Part shown: positions 17,727 to 26,031 of the stretch, in pieces
How positions within the stretch are numbered: the stretch's first letter is position 1
Layout: each line of letters opens with the position of its first letter
Origin: Hoeflea sp.
Lineage (GTDB): Bacteria; Pseudomonadota; Alphaproteobacteria; Rhizobiales; Rhizobiaceae
NCBI GenBank assembly: GCA_020637795.1
Contig: JACKJT010000001.1
Coordinates: 434,001-498,000 of the forward strand
Direction: 5' to 3'
DNA: 64,000 nt
The notes under the pieces: generated by a model
Seen by the model: only the letters and a program-made list of their open reading frames with translations
Databases searched by the model: none
What the model was told of the DNA's origin: nothing
Position numbers and translations under genes: made by a program

Positions 17727-18953
17727 TCAGACCGCGCGCGCATAGTCCACCAGATTGTAGTTGTGGGCTGCGAGGTCGGCCTGCGCGACGGGACGTCCCG
17801 ACGCCAGCAGCCGGCGCGCGCTCATGTGCGCCGAAGCGGAATTGACGGTCTCGACGCTCAACAGCCGGCCGGAGGCGAAATTGATCACCACCAGCCCGCC
17901 TGATTCCGGCTCGAGGGCGACCTGCTCGTCGGCGCCCGAGCCGAGGCCGGCGATCTGCAGCTTGAAATGGCTCTGGTCGCTCCAGAACCAGGGAACGGCG
18001 GCATAGGGCGCGGGTTTTCCGGTGAGCCGCCTGGCAATGGCGCGGGCGTGGTCGGTCGCCGCCTGCACCGATTCCAGCCGCACCCGGTTGCCCGACACCG
18101 GGTCGGGGAAATTGCAGCAGTCGCCGAGCGCCGAGATGGCGGGATCGGAGGTGCGCAGGAACTCGTCGACATCGATGCCGTCGGAGACCGCCAGCCCGGC
18201 CTCCGATGCAAGCTCGCTGTTGGGGGTGACGCCGGCGGCGATCAGCACCATGTCGCCGTCGATCCGGGTTCCGTCGGCGAGCCGGACGCCGGCGACGCGG
18301 CCCGTGCCGTCATCGATCAGTTCCGAGACGAAGCGGCCGAGCCGGACCGTGGTTCCGCGGCCTTCGTGCAGCGCCAGGAAATGCTTCGAGACCGCGCCCG
18401 AAACGGTGCGCGCCATCAGCCGCCCCGCCCCCTCGATGACGGTGACCGCGACGCCGAAATCGGCGGCGACGGCGGCGAATTCCATGCCGATGAAGCCGCC
18501 GCCGATCACCAGCACGTGGCGGGCGCCGCTCAGGCGGGCGCGCAGGTCGGCCGCATCGGCGAGATTGCGCAGGGTGAGCACGTTGTCGAGATGCAGATTG
18601 GCGACAGGCGGCCGGACGTTGCGGCTGCCGGTCGCGAGCACCAGGTGATCATAGCCGATCGCGTCGCCGGTGGCGGTGGTGACGTGCTTGCGGGCCGGAT
18701 CGATCCGGCTGACCCGCGTTCCCGGAATCAGCTCGATATTGTTGGTCTCGAAGAAGGCCTGCGGCCGGAAGTGCAGCCGGGCGGCGTCGCCATCCTTCAG
18801 GAAGGCCTTCGACAGCGGCGGCCGCTGGTAGGGCAGGCCCGGCTCCTCGCCGATCAGCGTGATGCCGCCCGAAAAGCCCTCGCTGCGCAGGCTGGCGGCC
18901 ATCTGGAAGCCGCCGTGACCGCCACCGACAATGACGACGCGTTCCGAGCTCAT
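17727..18953 (-). CDS. NAD(P)H-dependent ferredoxin reductase (FAD) of a P450 system
   Basis: A 408-residue flavoprotein of the rhodocoxin/putidaredoxin reductase type. The N-terminal FAD-binding motif VVIVGGGHGGFQ is followed by an NAD-binding motif VLVIGGGFIGMEFA and the second FAD motif ISALGDCCNFP. It passes electrons from NAD(P)H to the adjacent 2Fe-2S ferredoxin. Its start overlaps the ferredoxin stop by four bases, so the two are translationally coupled. Confidence 0.92.
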   Translation of the reverse strand: MSSERVVIVGGGHGGFQMAASLRSEGFSGGITLIGEEPGLPYQRPPLSKAFLKDGDAARLHFRPQAFFETNNIELIPGTRVSRIDPARKHVTTATGDAIGYDHLVLATGSRNVRPPVANLHLDNVLTLRNLADAADLRARLSGARHVLVIGGGFIGMEFAAVAADFGVAVTVIEGAGRLMARTVSGAVSKHFLALHEGRGTTVRLGRFVSELIDDGTGRVAGVRLADGTRIDGDMVLIAAGVTPNSELASEAGLAVSDGIDVDEFLRTSDPAISALGDCCNFPDPVSGNRVRLESVQAATDHARAIARRLTGKPAPYAAVPWFWSDQSHFKLQIAGLGSGADEQVALEPESGGLVVINFASGRLLSVETVNSASAHMSARRLLASGRPVAQADLAAHNYNLVDYARAV

Positions 18954-19273
18954 ATCTGGGCGTCCGGAAGGTGCACGGTGAGACCGTCGAGATCACCGGT
19001 GACAGTGATCTGGCAGGACAGCCGGCTCTCCGGCCTGACCTCGCTGGCGGCGAAATCGAGCATGGACCGCTCCTCGTCGGAGGCGGTGCCGGTGCGCGCC
19101 AGCCAGTCCTCGTCGACATAGCAATGGCAGGTGGCGCACATCATCGCGCCGCCGCATTCGGCGACAATGCCCTCGACGCCGTTGGCGAGAGCCGTCTGCA
19201 TGACGCTGTCGCCATCGGAGGCCTCGACCGTGGTCCGGCCGCCCTCGGGGGAGACGAATGTGATTTTCGGCAT
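18950..19273 (-). CDS. 2Fe-2S ferredoxin (adrenodoxin/putidaredoxin type)
   Basis: A 107-residue electron carrier. The cluster ligands are Cys40, Cys46, Cys49 and Cys87, in CGGAMMCATCHCYV and LSCQITV. This is the vertebrate-type spacing C-x5-C-xx-C used by partners of class I P450s. It lies between the P450 gene (42 bases upstream) and the reductase gene (four-base overlap), completing a three-component monooxygenase. Confidence 0.93.
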   Translation of the reverse strand: MPKITFVSPEGGRTTVEASDGDSVMQTALANGVEGIVAECGGAMMCATCHCYVDEDWLARTGTASDEERSMLDFAASEVRPESRLSCQITVTGDLDGLTVHLPDAQI

Positions 19274-19315
19274 TACCGGTTTCCTCGGATCTGACCTGAC
19301 GAGAGGCTGCGCATC

Positions 19316-20491
19316 TCAGTTAAGCTTGACCGGCAGGCTGAGCGGGCCGCGGAAGCCGAAGCCCCACCAGACCACCTTCTCCGGCTCGACCAGCTGCATG
19401 TCGGGGAAGCGCTCGAAGATCATCGGCAGCATGATCTTGCCGATGGTGGCGCGCGCCAGGTGCGTGCCCATACAGTGATGCGGGCCGCTGCCGAAGCTCT
19501 GGTGCGGGCTCTTCGGGCGCAGCGCATTGTAGAGATGGCCGTCCTCGAACAGCTCCTCGTCGTGGTTGGCCGAGGCCTGGACGGTCATGAGGATCTCGCC
19601 CTTGCGGATATCGACGCCGCGGATCTGGGTGTCCTCCCTGGCGCAGCGCGAACTGGCCTGGATCGGCGCAACCCAGCGCAGGCCCTCCTCGAAGGCGGTG
19701 CTCCAGTTGCCGGTGCGCTTGATCTCGTCCAATTGGTCGGGATTGGTCAGCAGCCCGAAAAGCACCGTGAGCAGGGAATCGCGCGGCTCGTTGATGCCGC
19801 CGCCGATGGCGATCTTCAGATTGGCGAGAACCTGGCTGAAGGGGATCGGGTCCTCGGCGTTGATCATGACGGAGAGCGCCGACTGGTCGGGCTCGGCCTT
19901 GAGCAGCGGCACCCGGCTTTCCACCATGGCGTTCATGGCAGCGTGGCAGGCATCAACACGGGCGAAGGGCTCATCGGCGTAGCCGAAATTGCCGGCGCCA
20001 TCGATCAGCGCCTGGCTCCAGTACTGCATCTCCTCGTCGGTGGCGTCGGGAATGCCCAGAATGATGGCGAGGATGCGGGCCGCCAGCGGGCCGGCGAGCG
20101 CGGGGAAAAGGTCAACGACCTCATCGCGCGGCAGCCGGTCGAGATATTCGCCGGCGAGCTTCTCATAGGCCGGGATCCACAGGGTCTTGAGATTGGCCGG
20201 CGAGAAGGTCGGGGTCATCGCCATGCGCTCGCGCATGTGCTCCTCGCCATCCTTGCGCATCAGGGTGTGAGCCTGGAACGCCCTCTGCATCGGCGTGTTG
20301 GGGTCGTTGTTGCTGAACAGCGCCGCATTGTCCTTGACCGCGCGGGTGTCGGCCGCCTTGGTCAGCAGGGTCCGGCCGATCGACTTGACGGTGACAACCG
20401 GGGCTTCCGCCCGAAGCCGGCGATAGATCGAATAGGGATCGCGGGTCAGCTGGTCTATGTTGATGGTTTCGTCTATCGGCGCAAAAGCCAT
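19316..20491 (-). CDS. Cytochrome P450 with atypical I-helix
   Basis: A 391-residue soluble P450. The start at 20491 has GGGAGGG upstream; earlier in-frame starts would only add a short tail. The heme-binding loop FGSGPHHCMGTHLAR places the thiolate at Cys340, and the ExxR pair is Glu269/Arg272. The I-helix reads GGGINEP at 230-236, so the usual acid-alcohol pair (Asp/Glu-Thr) is replaced by Glu-Pro. The ferredoxin and reductase follow in the same operon, and a LysR-type regulator is divergent. The substrate is unknown. Confidence 0.93.
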   Translation of the reverse strand: MAFAPIDETINIDQLTRDPYSIYRRLRAEAPVVTVKSIGRTLLTKAADTRAVKDNAALFSNNDPNTPMQRAFQAHTLMRKDGEEHMRERMAMTPTFSPANLKTLWIPAYEKLAGEYLDRLPRDEVVDLFPALAGPLAARILAIILGIPDATDEEMQYWSQALIDGAGNFGYADEPFARVDACHAAMNAMVESRVPLLKAEPDQSALSVMINAEDPIPFSQVLANLKIAIGGGINEPRDSLLTVLFGLLTNPDQLDEIKRTGNWSTAFEEGLRWVAPIQASSRCAREDTQIRGVDIRKGEILMTVQASANHDEELFEDGHLYNALRPKSPHQSFGSGPHHCMGTHLARATIGKIMLPMIFERFPDMQLVEPEKVVWWGFGFRGPLSLPVKLN

Positions 20492-20583
20492 TGTTGCGTA
20501 GCCCTCCCAAGCCATGCCGCACATCTCCGGTGCCTCGGCGCGCACCATAGGGACAATGGCTCAATCGAACAATTAGATGATTT

Positions 20584-20598
20584 TGATTTGGCAAATCA
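20584..20598. promoter_or_regulatory. Palindromic operator between P450 operon and LysR gene
   Basis: TGATTTG-G-CAAATCA is a perfect 15-base inverted repeat in the AT-rich 158-base divergent region, 93 bases upstream of the P450 start and 52 bases before the regulator's ATG. The position suits the binding site of the adjacent LysR-type protein; binding is inferred. Confidence 0.6.
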
Positions 20599-20649
20599 GA
20601 TTTTTTGATATTACTGTCTTACTCTCTTCGGCGGCCAGGGAATCCCGCG

Positions 20650-21585
20650 ATGAAACAACCCAGTCTGCTTGCGATGGATTTCGCGGCGTTGCGCACCTTG
20701 CGGCTGCTTTACGAAAACCGCTCTTTCACGGAAACGGCGGAGGTTCTGGGGGTCAACCAGTCGGCGGTCAGCTACACCATCGAGAAGCTGCGCCGCGCCT
20801 TCAGCGATCCCCTGTTTTTCCGGCAGGGCGGCCGGGTGGTGCCGACCGAACGCTGCGGCATCATCGTCGACTCGGTGATGCGGATGCTCGACGAGATCGA
20901 GACGCTGGCAACCCCGGTGTCCTTCGATCCGGCAGCCGCGGAGCAGACGGTGACGATCGCCTGCAACTATTATGAGCGGCAGATCATCCTGCCCGGCGTC
21001 GTCAAGGCGCTCAGGGAACGGGCGCCGGGGATCCGGATCACCGCACTCAATTCGACCACGCAGGGCATCCAGCTCTTGAAGATGTCGGACGCCGACCTGC
21101 TGATCGGGCCACTGCAGGCGGACGGGCACGAATTCTATTCCCGCACGCTCTTGGGCGAACGCTATGTCTGCGTCATGGACCGGGACAACCCGCTGGCGGA
21201 GCAGCCGCTGACGCTCGAGCAATATGTCGCCGCGCCGCACGCAACGGTGACCTATGGCGGCACCTGGCGCTCGCGCTACCTGTTGCAGCTCGACACACTG
21301 GGGATGAAGCTCAACACGGTGCTCGAGGTGCCGAGCCCGGCGGGGCTCGAGAAGGTGATTGCCGGCACCGACCTGATCGCCACCGTGCCGGGCCGCGTCG
21401 CCGAGACCTACAGCGACGCGGTCAGGATCGTCCAGTCCCCCTGCCCGGCACCGTTCGAGGTCTATCTCGTGTGGACCACCCGCACCCACAAATCGGCCAT
21501 GCACGACTGGCTGCGCAAGCTGATCCTCGAATGCGTTGCGGGCCAGCCGCCGGCAGCCTCGTCCCCGCTCACGCCGGACGAGTGA
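20650..21585 (+). CDS. LysR-family transcriptional regulator (NodD/LinR-like subgroup)
   Basis: A 311-residue regulator. The N-terminal winged helix reads FAALRTLRLLYENRSFTETAEVLGVNQSAVSYTIEKLRRAF, and a two-lobed effector-binding domain follows. The start is the ATG at 20650 with AGGGAA upstream. It is transcribed away from the P450 operon, across a palindromic site, and probably controls that operon in response to its substrate. The last 17 bases overlap the convergent EamA gene. Confidence 0.88.
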   Translation: MKQPSLLAMDFAALRTLRLLYENRSFTETAEVLGVNQSAVSYTIEKLRRAFSDPLFFRQGGRVVPTERCGIIVDSVMRMLDEIETLATPVSFDPAAAEQTVTIACNYYERQIILPGVVKALRERAPGIRITALNSTTQGIQLLKMSDADLLIGPLQADGHEFYSRTLLGERYVCVMDRDNPLAEQPLTLEQYVAAPHATVTYGGTWRSRYLLQLDTLGMKLNTVLEVPSPAGLEKVIAGTDLIATVPGRVAETYSDAVRIVQSPCPAPFEVYLVWTTRTHKSAMHDWLRKLILECVAGQPPAASSPLTPDE

Positions 21586-22480
21586 GGGCCGCTGCCGGCT
21601 CCGGCTGGGGCCGGACGGCTGGCGTCGACCCGGATGGGCGGTTGGCGATCTGGCCGAGCCAGACGGAGCCCACAACAATCACCGCGCCAACCATCTGCAG
21701 CGGCGTCAGTGCCTGACCGAGCCAGAGCCAGCCGAGAATGACGGCGGTCACCGGGCTCATCATGCCGAGCATGGAGGCAGCACCCGGCTCGAGCCGCGAC
21801 AGGCCGCGGAACCAGAGCCAGTAAGTGAATGCTGCCCCGACAAGGCCGAGCCAGGCAAGACCAGCGAGATTGAGCGGGGTGAGCGCCGGCAGCAAAGGTT
21901 CGACAAACAGCGCGACGGGCACAAGCAGCAGGCCGCCCGCGGTCAGCTGCCATGCGGTGAAGCTGAGCGCGGAACCCGGCGGCTGCCACTTGCGGCTCAA
22001 GACCGTGCCGGCGGCCATCGAGGCAGCCCCGCCGAGACCTGCGGCAATGCCGACCGGATCAAGCGCCGCCTCCGGGCCAAGCAGCAGCAGCGCCACGCCG
22101 AACACCCCGGCGATCGCAGCGGCCACCGCGCCCTTGCGGATGCGGGTGCCGAGCCAGCCGCGCGCCATGACGATCACCATCAGCGCCTGCAGCGAACCGA
22201 GCGTGGCGGCGACGCCTCCGGGCAGCCGGTAGGCGGCGACGAAGAGCAGCGACCAGAACACGGCGAAGTTCAGCGCGCCGAGCAGGAAGGTACGGCCGAG
22301 CCAGGCCCTCGGCGGCAGGCAGCGGGTGAGCGCCAAGAGCAGCAGCCCCGCCGGCAGGGCGCGGAGCACGGCGAGCGTCACCGGGTAGCCGGCAGGCAGC
22401 ATCTGGGTGGTGACGAGATAGGTGCTGCCCCAGATCGCCGGGGCCAGCGCGGTCTGAAGGATGTCAGACGTCTGTTTCAT
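21569..22480 (-). CDS. EamA/DMT-superfamily transporter
   Basis: A 303-residue membrane protein of about ten helices in two repeats, with IWGSTYLVTTQMLP at the start and the internal repeat TLGSLQALMVIVMARGWLG. It resembles the RhtA/YedA-like metabolite exporters. It converges with and overlaps the LysR gene by 17 bases. The DsbA-like gene lies 12 bases upstream, so it is probably the last gene of a wrbA-dsbA-eamA transcript. A second, clearly related transporter lies at 48340-49182. Confidence 0.87.
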   Translation of the reverse strand: MKQTSDILQTALAPAIWGSTYLVTTQMLPAGYPVTLAVLRALPAGLLLLALTRCLPPRAWLGRTFLLGALNFAVFWSLLFVAAYRLPGGVAATLGSLQALMVIVMARGWLGTRIRKGAVAAAIAGVFGVALLLLGPEAALDPVGIAAGLGGAASMAAGTVLSRKWQPPGSALSFTAWQLTAGGLLLVPVALFVEPLLPALTPLNLAGLAWLGLVGAAFTYWLWFRGLSRLEPGAASMLGMMSPVTAVILGWLWLGQALTPLQMVGAVIVVGSVWLGQIANRPSGSTPAVRPQPEPAAALTRPA

Positions 22481-22492
22481 GGCGGTGTCCTT

Positions 22493-23137
22493 TCAGGCCC
22501 CGACGGTCAGGCGGACGGCGGCGCGAACCTGCGCGCGCAGATCCTCGAGCGGGCCGTTGACCAGCCGGGCGCCGGTGTCGCGGATGATGAGGGCGGGAAT
22601 GCTGCGCACCTGCAGAAGCCGGGCGGCCCGCCGGTCGGCTTCCACCGCCCGGGCCGTCGCCGGATCGGCGATCACGCGGGCGAAGGCGGCGCTATCGAGC
22701 CCGATGTCGCGGGCGGCGTCGGCAAGCACCTGCCTGTCGGCGATGTCGCGCGCCTCAGTCAGATGAGCGAGCTGGATGCGGTCGAACAGGTTCCAGTGCG
22801 CCGCCTGGCCGCCAAGGGCTTCGGCGGCCTTGCAGGCAAGGGCAGCCTCGAGGCCGTGCGGATAGTCGAAGCGGGCCATGCGCATCGCCTCGACGTCGAT
22901 CAGGCCGGGCCGGTCGCTGACGTCGCGGCAGACCGACCAGTGGCCGAGGATGGTTTCGCGGGCCTCGGCGGGCGTGCCCCAGCGCGCGGCCATCTCCTGG
23001 CGGCTGGCCTGCAGCACGAAGCTGCGGTGGCGGATGTCGAGATCGAATTCATCGGAAAGGCTGCGCATGCGCGAGGAGATGTTGAAGCACCAGCAGCAGA
23101 CGACGTCGTGGAAGAAGTCGATTGTGAGCGCGGCCAT
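22493..23137 (-). CDS. DsbA/FrnE-like thiol oxidoreductase
   Basis: A 214-residue thioredoxin-fold protein with the active site CCWC at residues 14-17, directly after the first strand (LTIDFFHDVV). The all-helical insert of the DsbA/2-hydroxychromene-2-carboxylate isomerase family follows, and the cis-proline loop is SIPALII. There is no signal peptide, so it acts in the cytoplasm like FrnE. Its ATG overlaps the wrbA stop in a TGATG arrangement, indicating coupled translation. Confidence 0.88.
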   Translation of the reverse strand: MAALTIDFFHDVVCCWCFNISSRMRSLSDEFDLDIRHRSFVLQASRQEMAARWGTPAEARETILGHWSVCRDVSDRPGLIDVEAMRMARFDYPHGLEAALACKAAEALGGQAAHWNLFDRIQLAHLTEARDIADRQVLADAARDIGLDSAAFARVIADPATARAVEADRRAARLLQVRSIPALIIRDTGARLVNGPLEDLRAQVRAAVRLTVGA

Positions 23138-23760
23138 CACGCAGCCTCCCTTGCGAGATCCGCGCCGGCGAGCCGCGCGGCGATGCGGGCGACATGGGCG
23201 CCCTGGAAGCGGGCGCCGGCGAGGTCGGTGGCGGTCGGCTGCAACGATCCGTCGGCACCGGCGATGGTGCCCGCGCCATAGGGCGCGCCGCCGATGATAC
23301 CCTCGCCCGAGGTCTGGCCTGAGAAGGTGTAGGGCAGACCGGCGATCAGCATGCCGAAATGCAGCAGCGGGATGTGGGTCGACAACAACGTCGCCTCGTG
23401 GCCGCCATGCTGCGAGCCGGTGGAGGCGAAGACCGCGGCGACCTTGCCGACCAGTTCGTTCCGCGCCCACAGCCCGCCGGCCTGGTCGAGAAACTGCTTC
23501 ATCTGCCCGGCCATCATGCCAAAGCGCGTCGGCGTGCCGAAGATGATGCCGTCATAGGCGGCGAGATCGTCGGGGGTGGCCACCGGCGTGTCGTCCTCGA
23601 CATAGCCCGCGGCGCGGCGCACCGGCTCGGGCACGGTTTCGGGGATGCGGCGGATGTCGACGGTGGTGCCGGCGACGCCGAGCGCGCCGTCGGCCTCGGC
23701 TTCGGCGAGCGCGCGGACATGGCCGTAGCTGGAATAGTAAAGAACGAGAATGCGGGTCAT
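23137..23760 (-). CDS. wrbA: NAD(P)H:quinone oxidoreductase WrbA
   Basis: A 207-residue flavodoxin-like FMN enzyme. The phosphate-binding loop YYSSYGHV follows the first strand, and FGTPTRFGMMAGQMKQFLDQ and FASTGSQHGGHEAT are hallmark WrbA sequences. It reduces quinones by two electrons, protecting against semiquinone radicals. It is followed at once by the DsbA-like and EamA genes, and the LysR gene upstream has the same direction. Confidence 0.95.
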   Translation of the reverse strand: MTRILVLYYSSYGHVRALAEAEADGALGVAGTTVDIRRIPETVPEPVRRAAGYVEDDTPVATPDDLAAYDGIIFGTPTRFGMMAGQMKQFLDQAGGLWARNELVGKVAAVFASTGSQHGGHEATLLSTHIPLLHFGMLIAGLPYTFSGQTSGEGIIGGAPYGAGTIAGADGSLQPTATDLAGARFQGAHVARIAARLAGADLAREAA

Positions 23761-23856
23761 GGGATCCTCTCCGGCGTAGTGGTTGAATGCCGGAAAGATC
23801 GGGCATGCGCGGCTTGAGAATAAGCCGCGGGCTCACAAAGGATTGTTTACGTGGCG

Positions 23857-24750
23857 TTAGGAATGGCGCTCGAGTGCGGCGCGGAGATGCTCGATGAAGG
23901 CGGTGACCCGCGCATCCATGCCGAGCCGAGAGGCGGTAACGGCGAAGATTTCCGGCGCCGGCAGCTCCCAGTCGGGCAGCACCCTGACGAGGCTCCCACG
24001 CGCCTCGGCCTCGTCGGAGACGAAATCCGGCAGCGTGCCGATGCCGTGGCCGGCGATCAAGAGGTCGCGCAGCACCAGGCTGTTGCCGACCTTGACTTCG
24101 GGATCGAGCGCGATGGCGCGTTCGCCGCCGGGGCCGGACAGGCTCCAGCTCGTCAGGTGGTCGGCGAGCAGGAAGCCGATGACCCGGTGGCCGCCGATGT
24201 CGTCCGGGGTGGCGGGGGTTCCGGCGCGGTCCAGATAGGCGGGGCTCGCGAAGATCCGCTGCCGGGCGGTGCCGATGCGGCGCGCAACAAGCGCCGAATC
24301 CGGCATTGCCGCGCGGATGCGGATCGACACGTCGAAGCCACCCTCAACCATGTCGACCACCCGGTCGTCGAGCGACATGGTGAACTTGAGGTCAGGGTAT
24401 TGGTCGAGGAATTTCGGCAGCAACGGCGCGATCACCATCTGGCCGAAGGAGCTGGAGGCGTTGACCTTGAGATGGCCGCGGACCGCGCCGGCACTCTCGC
24501 GGATGCGGTCCTCGGAGCGGCTGACCGCATCGAGAATGGCCTGGGACTGCTCGTAATAGAGACGCCCGGCATCGGTGAGCGACATCGCCCGGGTGGTCCG
24601 GGTCAGCAGCACGCAGCCAAGGCTCTCCTCAAGCAGCTTCAATTCGCGGCTCAAGAGCGCCGCCGAGACGCCGAGATCGTCCGCCGCGCGGGCCAGGCTG
24701 CCGCGCTCGACGATGCGGCAATAGGCATTCATGACCGAGAGCTTGTCCAT
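23857..24750 (-). CDS. LysR-family transcriptional regulator
   Basis: A 297-residue regulator starting at the ATG at 24750, with GGGGAAGAGGAC just before it. The DNA-binding domain (MDKLSVMNAYCRIVERGSLARAADDLGVSAALLSRELKLLEE) and an effector domain of the CrgA/DmlR-like subgroup (VRGHLKVNASSSFGQMVIAPLLPKF) are clear. It lies 96 bases upstream of wrbA in the same direction, so control of the wrbA-dsbA-eamA set is plausible; such CrgA-like regulators often control quinone-responsive genes. Confidence 0.9.
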   Translation of the reverse strand: MDKLSVMNAYCRIVERGSLARAADDLGVSAALLSRELKLLEESLGCVLLTRTTRAMSLTDAGRLYYEQSQAILDAVSRSEDRIRESAGAVRGHLKVNASSSFGQMVIAPLLPKFLDQYPDLKFTMSLDDRVVDMVEGGFDVSIRIRAAMPDSALVARRIGTARQRIFASPAYLDRAGTPATPDDIGGHRVIGFLLADHLTSWSLSGPGGERAIALDPEVKVGNSLVLRDLLIAGHGIGTLPDFVSDEAEARGSLVRVLPDWELPAPEIFAVTASRLGMDARVTAFIEHLRAALERHS

Positions 24751-25173
24751 GTCCTCTTCCCCTGGGCCGCGCCGGACGAACCGTTCCATCGGGATCCGGA
24801 TTAGCACGATTGGGCGAAAGGCCAAATCGGGGGCCAGATCGGGGGCGAACGCGCCAACACGCCCCGAACGGCGCGCCGCCGGGGTTTTAGGGAAAGACCG
24901 GGTCCGGAGGGCCGCGCGCGGCTGACGCCTCTGGGAATGGTTTTGGTGTGCATGCGAGGCGCATGCACGGGGTGGCGCAAACCGCGCGCGGGCCCGAGTT
25001 TCGCCGGATGGTGTCGGCATCCGACAGGCAGTGGCCGCTTCGCTTCTCCGCTTCACGGGTTTTCACCTCACGCGGAATTTCCCAGGTCGCCCCGGGCAGC
25101 CTCCCCGACAAGGGAGAACTGCGGAAGCTTTTCGCGTGGTCTCCGGCACGGAGCTTCTCCCCATCCTTGTGCT

Positions 25174-25218
25174 GCCTGTACGTTATCGTTCAAGTGAAAC
25201 CACTTGAACGCGACAGGC
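25174..25218. repeat. Palindromic repeat element, copy 1
   Basis: Inner arms CGTTCAAGTG and CACTTGAACG surround the loop AAAC at 25187-25210. Outer arms GCCTGT and ACAGGC extend the hairpin. The same structure recurs 114 bases further on with paired changes. Confidence 0.8.
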
Positions 25219-25287
25219 AGGACGGGGCAGAACTTCGCCACAGGCCCGGGCCGCTGTCCAACCCGCCCCTCCGCCCTTTGAGATGAT

Positions 25288-25332
25288 GCCTGTGCGTGAT
25301 CGTTCAAATGAACCCATTTGAACGCGACATGC
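25288..25332. repeat. Palindromic repeat element, copy 2
   Basis: Inner arms CGTTCAAATG and CATTTGAACG surround the loop AACC at 25301-25324, with outer arms GCCTGT and ACATGC (one mismatch). Relative to copy 1, a G-C pair in the stem has become A-T on both sides, a compensatory change that keeps the hairpin. Confidence 0.8.
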
Positions 25333-25650
25333 ATCGGGCGGCTGCGGATTGCGAGGTCGTCCCGGTGGCTGGCTGGACCGTGCCGTCCTCGCGGTCGGCC
25401 AAATCCGCCAGCGGAGCCACGCTGGTTCCTGCCTCCCCCCGATGCCTGCCGCACGTTACGGCAGACCTCAAGGGGCCTTCCTCCCGCCTGGCTCGAAGCG
25501 TTCGCGATCCATCCGGCAGCGGAAGCGGCATCAGTGTGGCACGGCGGTGGAGGGTGGGGAAAAGATCGGGGGGATTTTAGGGACAAGTGGTTGGGATTGC
25601 TGCGGCGGGGACGCGGATTTGTGCACCAATCCTGCGGCTTTCGCGGAGCC

Positions 25651-25718
25651 CAATCTCCCCCCTGGTGGGGGAGATTGCGAATTTCAGCACCTTAGCGCCA
25701 GCTAAGTGCTAGAAATTC
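25651..25718. repeat. Paired hairpins in repeat mosaic
   Basis: A perfect 11-bp stem (CAATCTCCCCC with GGGGGAGATTG, 25651-25677) is followed at once by a second palindrome with arms GAATTTC and GAAATTC (25679-25718) enclosing CTTAGC/GCTAAG. Both look like parts of rhizobial mosaic repeats. Confidence 0.7.
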
Positions 25719-25825
25719 CAAGAGAGGGGGTCTGTTTCGAGGGCAGGAATACCCCCTCACCTGAAAAATCTACGACTTGGCGCTGACGCGCCAAGACCGT
25801 GATACGCCTTCGCGCGGCGCCGCGC

Positions 25826-25872
25826 TCAGGCCTTCGTTCGCTGAAATCAATTTCATTGATTTCCGGCCTGAG
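25826..25872. repeat. Nested palindrome in repeat mosaic
   Basis: Outer arms CTCAGGCC and GGCCTGAG enclose the inner hairpin GAAATCAA-TTTCA-TTGATTTC. A further stem, CCTCTCCC/GGGAGAGG, follows at about 25888-25907. Confidence 0.65.
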
Positions 25873-25997
25873 GCCGCCGCTCCGAAGCCTCTCCCACCAG
25901 GGGAGAGGTTAGCCCTGCCGCAGCCTGCCTGCCCATCCGCCCCCTCACGCGGCGCGGCGGGCTGGTTCAAGCATCTCACACTTGACCACGATGCAGT

Positions 25998-26031
25998 GGC
26001 GGGAGGCGGGAGGCGGGAGGCGGGAGGCGGG
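25998..26031. repeat. Short tandem repeat, 7-bp unit GGCGGGA
   Basis: Nearly five exact copies of GGCGGGA run head to tail over 34 bases. It is non-coding and is the kind of array that varies by slipped replication. Confidence 0.85.

Noticed and set aside
21536..23281. 581-codon plus-strand open frame
   Set aside because: It runs opposite the EamA and DsbA-like genes and has Arg/Gly/Gln-rich filler sequence, typical of GC-rich antisense frames.
24883..25590. Several 60-170-codon frames in the repeat-rich region
   Set aside because: They run through palindromic repeats on both strands and have no start signals or domain features.
25998..26031. CRISPR-like array
   Set aside because: The unit is only 7 bases, with no spacers and no cas genes.
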